DNA from: Lysobacteraceae bacterium NML07-0707
GTDB lineage: Bacteria > Pseudomonadota > Gammaproteobacteria > Xanthomonadales > Xanthomonadaceae
Direction of reading: 5' to 3'
DNA length: 64,000 nt
NCBI GenBank assembly: GCA_002798295.1
Contig: NWQT01000027.1
Coordinates: 1 to 64,000, forward strand
Part shown: positions 39,983 to 48,278 of the stretch, in pieces
How positions within the stretch are numbered: the stretch's first letter is position 1
Layout of the letters: each line of letters opens with the position of its first letter
The notes under the pieces: generated by a model
What the model saw: the letters and a program-made list of their open reading frames with translations, nothing else
The model's database searches: none
What the model was told of the DNA's origin: nothing
Position numbers and translations under genes: made by a program

Positions 39983-40816
39983 ATGAAAAACCTGAGTCTT
40001 GCCCTGCTGGCTGCGGCTCTGCTGGCCGCATGCAGCACTGCGGCTGAAAAAACCGCCCCGCCCGCGGCGCAGCACGATGCACACGCCGAAGACGCACTGG
40101 CCGCCGCATTGTCCAGCCCGGCCAGAAGCGCGCAAAACCGTGCCCGTGATGTGTACCGGCACCCGCAGCAAACCCTGCAATTCTTTGGCATCAGCCCAAC
40201 GCAAACGGTGATTGAAATCAGCCCGGCGGGCGGCTGGTACAGCGAAATCCTCGCCCCCTATCTGCGTGCTGGCCGTTATGTCGGTGCGCTGCCCAAGGTG
40301 CGCGCTGAAAGCCCCTACCAGCGATTGCATAGCGAGTTGCAAGCCAAAATGGCGCAAGACCCGGCGCATTTTGGCCAGCCACACTGGCACAGCTATGACC
40401 CACGCAATCCGGTGCTGGGCGAGGCGAGCTCAGCCGATGCGGTGCTGACCTTCCGCAATGTGCACAACTGGGTGGCGGCAGGCAGCGCCGATGCCTACTT
40501 CAAGGCGTTTTTTGAGGTGTTGAAGCCCGGCGGCGTACTGGGGGTGGTGGATCACCGCGCCAAGCCCGGCACCGACCTTGAGGCAATGAAGAAATCCGGC
40601 TATCTCACCGAGGCGCTGGTGATTGAATACGCCACCCGCGCCGGTTTCCGGCTCGATGCAAAGAGCGAGGTCAATGCCAATCCGGCGGACAGCACCGACC
40701 ATGCCAATGGCGTGTGGACGCTGCTGCCGGTTGCCCGGCATGAGGCGGCCGATGCGGAAAAATACCGCGCCATCGGCGAGAGCGACCGCATGACCCTGCG
40801 CTTTGTCAAACCCTGA
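39983..40816 (+). CDS. Exported COG4798-type methyltransferase-like lipoprotein
   Basis: 277-residue protein with a lipobox signal (LLAAC, cysteine 19) and a class I methyltransferase fold (residues 55-277). The family-specific motif I reads [19 protein letters not shown], followed by [13 protein letters not shown] and [12 protein letters not shown] (strand 5 region). This matches the 'predicted methyltransferase' group COG4798 found with signal peptides in many proteobacteria. SAM is not known in the periplasm, so catalysis is uncertain. ATG at 39983 begins the signal. The next gene starts 7 nt after its stop. Confidence 0.8.
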   Translation: MKNLSLALLAAALLAACSTAAEKTAPPAAQHDAHAEDALAAALSSPARSAQNRARDVYRHPQQTLQFFGISPTQTVIEISPAGGWYSEILAPYLRAGRYVGALPKVRAESPYQRLHSELQAKMAQDPAHFGQPHWHSYDPRNPVLGEASSADAVLTFRNVHNWVAAGSADAYFKAFFEVLKPGGVLGVVDHRAKPGTDLEAMKKSGYLTEALVIEYATRAGFRLDAKSEVNANPADSTDHANGVWTLLPVARHEAADAEKYRAIGESDRMTLRFVKP

Positions 40817-40823
40817 CCTGCCC

Positions 40824-41357
40824 GTGCTGATTGCCCTCAACAAACCCTTCAATGTGCTGTGCCAGTTCACTGACCAAAGCCAGCCGCCAAGGCCAACCCT
40901 GGCGGCTTTTGGCCTGCCGCCGCATGTGTATGCCGCAGGCCGGCTGGACTATGACTCCGAAGGCTTGCTGCTGCTCACCGATGACGGCGCGCTGGCGCAT
41001 CGCCTGACTGACCCGCGCCACAAGGCGCCGAAAACCTATTGGGTACAGGTGGAGGGCGTGCCCGATGCGGATAAACTCGGCGCGCTGCAACGCGGCGTGC
41101 AATTGAAAGACGGCCTGACCCTGCCCGCGCACGCGCGCCAGATTGACCCGCCAGTGCTTTGGCCGCGCACCCCGCCGGTACGCTTTCGCAAGACCGTGCC
41201 CGATGCCTGGCTGGAAATCACCCTGCGCGAAGGCCGCAACCGCCAGGTGCGGCGCATGACCGCCGCCGTTGGCCTGCCCACCCTGCGGTTGGTGCGGGTG
41301 GCGATGGGGCAATACCATCTGGGCGATTTGCAGCCCGGTCAGTGGCGCAGACTCTAA
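40824..41357 (+). CDS. rluE: Pseudouridine synthase, RsuA/RluE family
   Basis: 177-residue enzyme of the small RluE type that isomerises uridine in 23S rRNA (U2457 in E. coli). There is no S4 domain, as in RluE. The catalytic aspartate lies in [17 protein letters not shown], and the C-terminal [25 protein letters not shown] motif is diagnostic. I favour GTG at 40824, which gives [12 protein letters not shown]; an in-frame TTG at 40803 would overlap the upstream gene by 14 nt. It is convergent with the ABC-permease gene 9 nt away. Confidence 0.9.
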   Translation: MLIALNKPFNVLCQFTDQSQPPRPTLAAFGLPPHVYAAGRLDYDSEGLLLLTDDGALAHRLTDPRHKAPKTYWVQVEGVPDADKLGALQRGVQLKDGLTLPAHARQIDPPVLWPRTPPVRFRKTVPDAWLEITLREGRNRQVRRMTAAVGLPTLRLVRVAMGQYHLGDLQPGQWRRL

Positions 41358-41366
41358 CGCCCAGCT

Positions 41367-42485
41367 TCAGCGCGCGCGCCGGGTGATCAGGCACAGCAGC
41401 GCAAACCCCAGCAGCCCCTGAACAAGCAGCACGCCCAGCAGCGGCGCCACCATGGCCAGCGTAGCGCCCATCTGGTTAAGCGCCACACTGGCATGAATTG
41501 CCGGCGTGGAAGGCGTCAGCCAGCGCAGCCATTGCAAGACTTCCGGCAACGCCGCAGCCGGCCAGGAATAGCCACTCAGGAAAAACAGCGGCAAGGCGGT
41601 GACCAGCAGCACCTGCATCACCGCTTCACGGTCGGCCAGCCACAGGCCGAAAAGACCGCCGATAGCCGCCACGGCCAGACTGAAAACCGGCAGCAGCAAG
41701 GCGGCGCCGGCCAGATTGCCGCCATGGGCATAGCCCTGAAATACAAACAGCCAGCCAAAATAGAACAGGCCTATCAGCGTATTGGGCAACGCCAGTGCGC
41801 TGATGCGGGCAGCCCAGATACGTACTGGCACATGACGCTCGCCGCGCTCGCGCTGCCCGGCCACCCACATGCCCGCCGCCATCAGCAGGGTCTGCTGCAA
41901 AATCAGCACCGCCACCGCAGGCACCAGCGAGCTGCCATAGCCCTGATGACGGTTAAACAGCGCCGCAGACTGCAGCTTGACCGGCTCGCGCAAGGCCTGC
42001 GCCTTGTTCTCGGACAAACCCAGCGCTCGCAACTGGCGGATTTCAATACCCGCCGACACGGTCGCCACCGCAGTGGCCAGGCCGGACAATGCGCTCTTGT
42101 TCAACATGAAATAGCTGCCATTGCCGATAAGGGCGATTTCCACCGGCCGCCCGTGGCTGACATCGCGCTTGAGGCCTGCCGGAATCAGGGCATAACCCTC
42201 GATGCGCCGCTGTGCCAGCGCATCTCGGGCTGCGGCCTCCGAAGGCAGCACACTCACCTGCAATTCCGGGCTGGCCGCTGCATAACGGATGATTTGCCGC
42301 GACAGGCTGCTGTTATCCATGTCCACCACCGCCACCGGCACTTGCTCTACCCGCTCGTGCTGATATGGCCAGGGATAGAAAAATCCGTACAGCAGCGGCG
42401 CAACCAGCCATAACAGCAGCACGCCCTTGTCGGTCAGCGCCGTTTTCAGGGTATGGATGAGATGAAAGAAAAAGCCGTGCTTCAT
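41367..42485 (-). CDS. ABC-2 type transporter permease (distal gene)
   Basis: 372-residue inner-membrane protein of the ABC-2 (YhhJ/YbhR-like) type: one N-terminal helix (about 20-38), a periplasmic domain (about 40-180) that contains DMDNSSLSRQIIRYA, then five or six helices with the conserved FLSGYSWP near the C-terminus. It would form a heterodimer with the next upstream permease. No ATP-binding gene lies with it. It is joined to the previous gene by a 4-nt overlap. Confidence 0.88.
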   Translation of the reverse strand: MKHGFFFHLIHTLKTALTDKGVLLLWLVAPLLYGFFYPWPYQHERVEQVPVAVVDMDNSSLSRQIIRYAAASPELQVSVLPSEAAARDALAQRRIEGYALIPAGLKRDVSHGRPVEIALIGNGSYFMLNKSALSGLATAVATVSAGIEIRQLRALGLSENKAQALREPVKLQSAALFNRHQGYGSSLVPAVAVLILQQTLLMAAGMWVAGQRERGERHVPVRIWAARISALALPNTLIGLFYFGWLFVFQGYAHGGNLAGAALLLPVFSLAVAAIGGLFGLWLADREAVMQVLLVTALPLFFLSGYSWPAAALPEVLQWLRWLTPSTPAIHASVALNQMGATLAMVAPLLGVLLVQGLLGFALLCLITRRAR

Positions 42486-43693
42486 CGTGCCCCCCAGCGC
42501 TCCGGCAGGCGCAGCGCGCGGGCAAGCAGCAGATTCGCCAGCCAAAGCAGCAGCACGATGAGCATGATGAAAACCAGCAACAGCGGCAGCAGCTGGGCAG
42601 GCGCGGCCTGCATGTCCAGCAGGCGTATCTGCGCATGCAGATAATGCGTCAGCGGCAGGATGTTGGCCCACAACCACGCCCCTTCGGGCATCGCCAGCAG
42701 CGGAAAGACCACGCCAGAGAAGGCATAGGCCGGCGCGCTGACAAAGCCGGTCATCGACAGCGCCATGCGCAGGGACAGGCTCGCCAGTACCAGCAACACC
42801 CCGAGCAGCAGCGAAAGGCTGACAAAGGCAAGCAGCAGTGCCGCCAGCCATAGCCAGCTGGAGAATGCTGCATCCACGCTGCTGGCCATCAGCCCAAGCG
42901 CCAGCAGGGCATTGGCCGACAATCCCAGCCATGGCCACAACAGGCTGCCGCCAATGGCGGCAAGGCGCTGGCGGCCATCACCGGGCAGCCCAACACCGCT
43001 CTGCCGCCACCAGTCTCCCAGACTGGCATCGCGCAATTTGCGGCCAAAGCTCCAGGCGCCGGCAGTCATGGCCAGGATGAACAGCAGCGCGGGCATCAGG
43101 CTGTTGCCCAGAAACTGCCGGTAATTGCCGGCGGTATTGAACAGGCTATACATCCGGCTTTGCAGCGGATTGAAGCGGGCGCGCGCCGTGGCCGGACTTT
43201 GCCCCAGTTTTTGTCGGGCGCGCAGCTCAATTCCGGCAGAAAGCGTGGCGCTTGCCATGCGCACATCGCGTTGCAACAGGCCGGAATAGGCATTCCATTG
43301 CGCGTTATGCAAAAGCGCCAGCTCACTGTCCTGGCCGCGCTTGAGGTTGCGGGAAAAGTCCGCCGGCACCACCAGCAGCGCCGCGACCGCGCCACTTTTT
43401 ATCTGCCCTTCGGCCTCTGCCGCATCCAGTGGCTGCTGCGTTACCTCAAGCCCCGGGCTTTCATCCAGCATCCGCAGCAGCTGTCTTGAGAGCAGGCTGC
43501 CGTCCAAATCCAGCACCGCCAGCGGCATCGGCCCGGGCAGTCCGGCAGAAAACATCCACATCACCAGCAGCAATGTCAGTGCCGGCACCCAGGAAAACAT
43601 CGCCCATTCGCGCCGGCGCTGCCGCAACTGCCGCGCTTCCACCGCCGCCGCGCGACGGAAAACCGCTAACAATCCGGGGGCGGCAGCCGACAT
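42482..43693 (-). CDS. ABC-2 type transporter permease (proximal gene)
   Basis: 403-residue paralogue of the downstream permease: first helix near 36-55, a periplasmic domain (about 60-200) with LDLDGSLLSRQLLRML, then several helices from about 200, with FSGVVFPL before the last ones. In related gene sets (YhiI-RbbA-YhhJ, YbhG-F-S-R) such permeases pair with an ATPase that is absent here. I chose ATG 43693, which lies just past the HlyD stop at 43695. Confidence 0.88.
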   Translation of the reverse strand: MSAAAPGLLAVFRRAAAVEARQLRQRRREWAMFSWVPALTLLLVMWMFSAGLPGPMPLAVLDLDGSLLSRQLLRMLDESPGLEVTQQPLDAAEAEGQIKSGAVAALLVVPADFSRNLKRGQDSELALLHNAQWNAYSGLLQRDVRMASATLSAGIELRARQKLGQSPATARARFNPLQSRMYSLFNTAGNYRQFLGNSLMPALLFILAMTAGAWSFGRKLRDASLGDWWRQSGVGLPGDGRQRLAAIGGSLLWPWLGLSANALLALGLMASSVDAAFSSWLWLAALLLAFVSLSLLLGVLLVLASLSLRMALSMTGFVSAPAYAFSGVVFPLLAMPEGAWLWANILPLTHYLHAQIRLLDMQAAPAQLLPLLLVFIMLIVLLLWLANLLLARALRLPERWGAR

Positions 43694-43694
43694 C

Positions 43695-44693
43695 TCAAAG
43701 CTCAACCAGCACGCTCATGCCAGGGCGCATGCCGGGAATGGGCGCATCCGGGCGCGCCTTGATTTCAAAGCTGCGCACATCAAAGCCGCGGTCGCTGCGG
43801 GTCGCGCGCCAGGTGGCAAAATCTGGCAGCACCTGGCTTTGAAAAACAGTGAAGCGCAGCTTGCCCTGCCCGGGCAGCGCCGGAATCCGGCCATAAAAAT
43901 GCGCACCGATGGCAAACTGCGACAGCTGCGTTTCACGCACATTGAGCACCAGCCACTGCTGCGAGAGATCCACCACTGTCACCGCCGGTACGCCCTGCGG
44001 ATTGATTTCGCCCCGCTTGGCCAGCACCTTGGCCACCTGCCCGGCCACCGGGCTTTGCAGCTGCGACTCGGCACGCGCGACTTCGGCTTCGCGCACCACT
44101 GCGGCCACCTGGGCAGCCTGTGCATTGGCGGCTTTTTGGTCTTCGCTACGGCTGCCAGCGCGCGCCATCGAATACTGTGCCTGCGCCGCCTGCGCCTGGT
44201 CGCGCGCCGCCTGATAATTGGCCAGCGCCTCATCGCGCTTTTGTGCCGAGAGCAGCCCTTCATCGGCCAGCCTTGCCACCCGCTGCCAGCTTTTTTGCGC
44301 AAGCTCGGCTGCGGCTTGGGCTCGCCGTGCATTGGCACGCGCCATTTCCACTTCCTGGGGACGTGCGCCATGCGCAGCCTTTTCGGCCACCGCAAGCGCA
44401 GCATCATGCGCGGCCTCGGCCTGCGCCAGCTTGGCTTCCAGCTCCGGGCTATCCATACGCAACAGCGGCGTTCCCGCGCTTATCTGCTGCCCCTCCTGCA
44501 CCAATACTTCGGCCACCCGGCCACTGATTTTCGGCGCGATGTCGATTTCCTCGGCTTCCATCTGCCCTTGCAGAATCACGGCTTCAGGTTTTGCGCTGCG
44601 CCAAAGCCCGTAGCCCAGAATGCCCAGCAGCAGCAAGGCCGCAATCATCGCCAGACGACGGCGAGAAGAAGAAGGGGCAGGGGTAGCCGTCAT
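43695..44693 (-). CDS. HlyD-family membrane-fusion protein
   Basis: 332-residue periplasmic adaptor of a tripartite exporter. It has an N-terminal membrane helix (about 13-30), the biotinyl-lipoyl half motif GQMEAEEIDIAPKISGRV, a long alpha-helical hairpin (about 80-215) for contact with the outer-membrane channel, and the second lipoyl/beta-barrel parts (residues 220-332). It resembles YhiI/YbhG adaptors. It sits between a TolC gene (17 nt upstream) and the two permeases. Confidence 0.93.
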   Translation of the reverse strand: MTATPAPSSSRRRLAMIAALLLLGILGYGLWRSAKPEAVILQGQMEAEEIDIAPKISGRVAEVLVQEGQQISAGTPLLRMDSPELEAKLAQAEAAHDAALAVAEKAAHGARPQEVEMARANARRAQAAAELAQKSWQRVARLADEGLLSAQKRDEALANYQAARDQAQAAQAQYSMARAGSRSEDQKAANAQAAQVAAVVREAEVARAESQLQSPVAGQVAKVLAKRGEINPQGVPAVTVVDLSQQWLVLNVRETQLSQFAIGAHFYGRIPALPGQGKLRFTVFQSQVLPDFATWRATRSDRGFDVRSFEIKARPDAPIPGMRPGMSVLVEL

Positions 44694-44709
44694 TACAGTC
44701 TCCGGTCAT

Positions 44710-46131
44710 TCATGGGGCAATGCGTACATCGGCACGCTGTGCGTAATGTGAAAATTGCTCTGACACCCCGGCGCTTTCCAGCAGGGCGGCCAGCGCCAGC
44801 ACATAGTCATGGGCGGCTCGCGCGCTTTCGGTCCGGACTTTGGCCAGCTGCGTCTGCGCGTCCATCAATTCACTGGCGGTGCTGGTGCCCTCGCGCAACC
44901 CTGCCCGGTGCAGCCGCGCCACTTCTTCGGCCAGGCTCACCGCAGGCAGACTGGCCAGATATTGCTGCCGGGCATCCTCCACGCTGCGCCAGTTCTTTTC
45001 CACCAAAAGCGCGATGTTTTCCTGCGCTTCCACCCGGCTGTAGTCGGCTTGCAGCAGCCGCTGCTGGTTCGCAGCCAGCATCTGCCGCCGGTCTATCGGC
45101 GAAAACAGCGTCCAGCTGGCCTGTAGCCCCAGCACCCAGTTGGCGCGGCTGCCGCTTTGCAATTGGCGGCTGCCATAAAGCGCCAACGTCGGCTTGAGCC
45201 GCGAGGCCGAGACTTCGCGCAGCTGCTCGGCCTGCGCGGCCAGTGCATTCACCTTTTCAAGTCCCGGATGGCGCGCAGCGGCCAATGCCTGGAATTCGGC
45301 CAGTGGCGGCAGTGGCCGGGTATCGACAAACAATGGCGTCATCAGTTGCAGCGGCTGCGTTTGCTGCAACAGCCGTTGCAAGGCGATGTCGGCAAGCTCG
45401 GCATCGCTTTGCGCTTTCAAGGCCTCACGCCGGGCGGACTCCAGCGCCACCTGCGCTTGCAGGCGCTGCACCCGGGCAATCATGCCTTCTTCCATCATCC
45501 GCTGCGCCGCATGGTCATGCTCGGCGATGGTGCGCAAGGCCTCGGCGCGCAAGGCCGCCGCCTGATGTGCCAGTTGCGCACCGAAATAGCGCTGTGCCAG
45601 CAAGCTGTCCAGCTCCGCCGCCGTCTGCCGGACATCGGCCTGCGCCTCGTCACGTCTTGCCGCCGAAAGCGCCTTGGCGGCCTGCAGCAGGCCGCCGGTA
45701 TAAAGCGGCCAGACCGCGCCCAGACTGCGGCCATGGAAGTTTTTTTCGCGCTCGACTTCCAGCTCGCCGGGCAGGCGCGGCACCATCGGCTGAAACATCG
45801 GCAATGAGCCGCCGAGGCCATCGGCAATGCCGTGTTGCAGGCTGCTGGTGTCCAGCTGCGAGTGCAGGTGATAACGGCCTGCCTGCAACGATAGATGGAC
45901 GCTGGGCGCCCCCAGATTGCGCAACGCCTGTGCCTGCAAACGACGGCTCTCCAGCGCCGCCTCGCTGGCCGCCAGTTTCGGCGCGTTCTGCTGCATCAGG
46001 CGGCGTGCAGCGGCAAAGTCCAGCGGCTGTGGCTGCAGCGGCGTTTGCGCATCTGCTGGACAAACCCACAGCAACGATGCCGCCAGCAGGCAGACAGTGG
46101 TCGTCAGCGCAGAAAAACGAATCAAGGACAT
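44710..46131 (-). CDS. TolC-family outer-membrane efflux protein
   Basis: 473-residue outer-membrane channel with a signal peptide (cleavage after ADA, about residue 28) and two repeats of the long-helix TolC fold; segments such as LGGSLPMFQPM...VEREKNFHGRSLGAVWPLYTG and NWVLGLQASWTLFSPID mark the two beta-barrel parts. It is the first gene of the leftward efflux operon. ATG at 46131 opens the signal peptide. It is divergent from a two-component gene 119 nt away, which could be a regulator. Confidence 0.92.
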   Translation of the reverse strand: MSLIRFSALTTTVCLLAASLLWVCPADAQTPLQPQPLDFAAARRLMQQNAPKLAASEAALESRRLQAQALRNLGAPSVHLSLQAGRYHLHSQLDTSSLQHGIADGLGGSLPMFQPMVPRLPGELEVEREKNFHGRSLGAVWPLYTGGLLQAAKALSAARRDEAQADVRQTAAELDSLLAQRYFGAQLAHQAAALRAEALRTIAEHDHAAQRMMEEGMIARVQRLQAQVALESARREALKAQSDAELADIALQRLLQQTQPLQLMTPLFVDTRPLPPLAEFQALAAARHPGLEKVNALAAQAEQLREVSASRLKPTLALYGSRQLQSGSRANWVLGLQASWTLFSPIDRRQMLAANQQRLLQADYSRVEAQENIALLVEKNWRSVEDARQQYLASLPAVSLAEEVARLHRAGLREGTSTASELMDAQTQLAKVRTESARAAHDYVLALAALLESAGVSEQFSHYAQRADVRIAP

Positions 46132-46249
46132 GGGCACAGATTCTAGTGAAGTTTTCCGACGGCGGAAAAACCAAGACAGGTCAATGACATCGCCAGCGGC
46201 ATGCCTATAATCTGCCCCCAGTCCCCATGCCCTTCCCCAAGAGCCCGGC

Positions 46250-47398
46250 TTGCCCAACCTCACCACCACCACCGGCCGTATTCTTCTGGTTGACGACCAA
46301 CCTGTCAGCCTGCGGGTGGTCACGCAGCTATTACAGCGCCAGGGACATGAAGTCAGCAGCGCCGCCCGTGGCGAAGACGCACTGGCCGAGTGTCTTGCCC
46401 ATCCACCGGACTTGATTTTGCTGGACATGATGATGCCGGGCATGGATGGCTTTGAGCTGCTACGGCAAATCCGGCAGAACCCGAAACTGGCCAGCATCCC
46501 GGCCATTTTTCTCACCGCCGCCCAAGACCAGGAACTCTTGCTGCGCGCCTTTGAAAGCGGCGTGGTGGATTACGTCACCAAGCCATTCCTGGCCGAAGAA
46601 TTGCTCGCCCGCGTCAATGCCCATCTGGTACTGAAACTGACCCGTGACCGCCTGGAGCGTGTAGCCACGGAACGCCAGAACCTGGTCAACCTGGTCGCCC
46701 ACGATTTGAAAAACCCGCTGACCAGCGTGCTGTTTGCCAGTGAAATGCTGATGCTTCCCGACGTGGAGGCCGAACGTAAAGCGCGCTATCAAAAAATCAT
46801 CCACGAAGCCACACTGGACGCGCTGGGTTACATCAAGAGTTATCTGGAATCGCAATCCCGGCCCCCGGACACCGGACAGCAGTGCGCATCCCTGCATGAA
46901 GTCGTGGATTGGCTGCTTGAGCGCTATGCACTGCAACTGGAAGCCCGGGGCATTGAAGTCAGCACCCGCCTGCCAGAGCAAGCTGCCATGGTGGCCATCG
47001 CACCGAAGGTACTGCGCCAGGTTGCCGAAAACCTGGTGACCAATGCCAGCAAATACGCCGCCAGCGGTGGCGAGCTGATGTTCTGGGTACGCACCGGCGC
47101 CCCCGGCTACTGGCAGCTGGTGGTACAAGACCGCGGCCCCGGCATCGCGCCTGCACGGCAGCGCGAACTGTTCAAACCCTTCACCCGGCTTTGCGAACAC
47201 GACCCGGCCAATGGCCTGTCATCCGGCCTTGGTCTGGCACTGGCACGACAAATCATCGCCGCCGCAGGCGGACACCTGTTCTACGAAGACCGCGAGGGCG
47301 GCGGCGCGCGCTTTGTGATTGAGCTGCTCGAAGCCAGCTCCAATAGCCAAAAACAGGCTCGGATAACCGAGCCTTTGCAAAACAACTACAGACAATAG
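46250..47398 (+). CDS. Hybrid receiver-histidine kinase
   Basis: 382-residue cytoplasmic protein with an N-terminal receiver domain (residues 10-130; VDD, LLDMMMPGMDG with the phospho-acceptor, TKPF) followed by a histidine-kinase core: H-box LVNLVAHDLKNPLTSVL (about 138-165), N-box ENLVTNASKYA, G1 DRGPGIAP and G2 SSGLGLALARQ. This receiver-first layout receives phosphate from another kinase or senses through the receiver. The start must be TTG at 46250 because no ATG or GTG in frame precedes GRILLVDDQP. The C-terminal tail after ELLEASS is encoded by a terminator-like hairpin. Target unknown. Confidence 0.86.
   Translation: MPNLTTTTGRILLVDDQPVSLRVVTQLLQRQGHEVSSAARGEDALAECLAHPPDLILLDMMMPGMDGFELLRQIRQNPKLASIPAIFLTAAQDQELLLRAFESGVVDYVTKPFLAEELLARVNAHLVLKLTRDRLERVATERQNLVNLVAHDLKNPLTSVLFASEMLMLPDVEAERKARYQKIIHEATLDALGYIKSYLESQSRPPDTGQQCASLHEVVDWLLERYALQLEARGIEVSTRLPEQAAMVAIAPKVLRQVAENLVTNASKYAASGGELMFWVRTGAPGYWQLVVQDRGPGIAPARQRELFKPFTRLCEHDPANGLSSGLGLALARQIIAAAGGHLFYEDREGGGARFVIELLEASSNSQKQARITEPLQNNYRQ
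47350..47374 (-). terminator. Minus-strand terminator lying inside the kinase 3' end
   Basis: Perfect 8-bp stem AGGCTCGG (47355-47362) / CCGAGCCT (47367-47374), ATAA loop. On the minus strand it is followed by GTTTTTGG, so it fits as the terminator of the convergent gene at 47405-47839; on the plus strand TTTG follows. It codes for part of the kinase tail. Confidence 0.6.
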
Positions 47399-47404
47399 GC
47401 CGTA

Positions 47405-47839
47405 TCAAGCACCGGTGTCTTCGGCATGCTCATCACGTTCAATTTGCAGATGACGCCAATGTCCCTCAATGGCGGTTTGCTCGGCTTTTTTGCGAGCATG
47501 GCGACGCTGGGCATACCAGGCCAGTCCCACGCCTACCGCGGCTGCCGTCATCAGAACCGGGTGGCGGCGCACGAACTTGCCTGCCACTTTGCTGCCGGTT
47601 TTGACAGCTGCAAGCGCTGCGCCGGTTTCCAGCCACTTGATCGCGGCATCGGGCAGTTGGTTTTTCAGACCACCACCGAGATTGGAGGCGCGGCCGCCCA
47701 TGCTGGAGGCAAAATCAGCAGCCTTGTGACCCACCCTGGAGGCGCGCTGCCCCATATCCGCAGCAAAATCTGCCGCGCGGCTGCCCACTTCACTCGCAAC
47801 CTGGGCGGCGCGTTGGGTAATGTCGTCAAATTTGTTCAT
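47405..47839 (-). CDS. Small membrane protein with apolipoprotein/LEA-like heptads
   Basis: 144-residue protein. The first half (1-65) is an amphipathic helical region with near-11-residue repeats such as QVASEVGSRAADFAADMGQRASRVGHKAADFA. A hydrophobic segment (about 95-112) follows, then a basic and finally acidic tail. The plan resembles small stress-induced inner-membrane proteins of the YqjD/ElaB kind, though I do not identify a family. ATG at 47839 opens the helical region. It is convergent with the receiver-kinase gene, 6 nt apart. Confidence 0.7.
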   Translation of the reverse strand: MNKFDDITQRAAQVASEVGSRAADFAADMGQRASRVGHKAADFASSMGGRASNLGGGLKNQLPDAAIKWLETGAALAAVKTGSKVAGKFVRRHPVLMTAAAVGVGLAWYAQRRHARKKAEQTAIEGHWRHLQIERDEHAEDTGA

Positions 47840-47985
47840 GGCTATCTCCAGACAAGCATGGTTGAAAATTGGCGCAAGTATCCACTGCCTGATGTCTTTA
47901 TGGTGTGACAAACCCGCTTGTGACTGAACGGGCTTTCAGCTTTCCTCCGCAATTAGCACGCGACCCTGAGCATTGATTGAGAAGA
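47840..47985. other. Gap between the small membrane protein and the 125-bp repeats
   Basis: Holds the minus-strand start region of the small membrane protein (GGAGATAGCC just before its ATG) and no recognisable gene. The adjacent repeat region continues to the hrpB stop, so together they form a gene-free stretch of about 395 nt. Confidence 0.6.
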
Positions 47986-48278
47986 TCACGCCCCCTTGGC
48001 TTTGCCCTGTGCGTCGCCACCGCATTCCGCACCTTAAAAAACCGCGCAGTCCAGTCATGTGGCCACCGTCGTCACGGGCAAAACGCTTTCACGTTCACGT
48101 ATCCAGCGCTCACGTCCCGCGCGGCTTGGCTCTGTGCGTCGCCACTGCATTCCGCACCTTAAAAAACCGCGCAGTCCAGTCATGCCACCACCGTCGCCAC
48201 GGGCGAAACGCTTTCACGTTCACGCATCCAGCGCTCACGTCCCGCGTGGCTTGGCTCTGTGCGTCGCTACCGCATTCC
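47986..48278. repeat. 125-bp tandem repeat duplicating the hrpB 3' end (2 full copies plus 44 nt)
   Basis: Landmark CTGTGCGTCG recurs at 48007, 48132 and 48257, an exact 125-nt period. The first two units are roughly 90% identical; the third consists only of 48235-48278, which is the last 13 codons plus stop of hrpB. On the minus strand all three copies encode the peptide NAVATHRAKPRG, and the base differences within those twelve codons are synonymous. Other stretches shared by the units are ACCTTAAAAAACCGCGCAGT and CGCTTTCACGTTCACG. A minus-strand ORF of 42 codons (48055-48183) runs across one unit; I do not regard it as a proven gene. Confidence 0.9.

Noticed and set aside
43341-45197. 618-codon open frame across the HlyD and TolC genes
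   Set aside because: Opposite two well-identified genes; no domain pattern.
48055-48183. 42-codon minus-strand ORF in the repeat (MTGLRGFLRC...)
   Set aside because: It runs through a different frame from the conserved hrpB tail peptide and has no ribosome-binding site; kept only as a note within the repeat.
47986-48278. Possible CRISPR array
   Set aside because: The 125-bp unit is too long, the copies are contiguous without unique spacers, and no cas genes are nearby.
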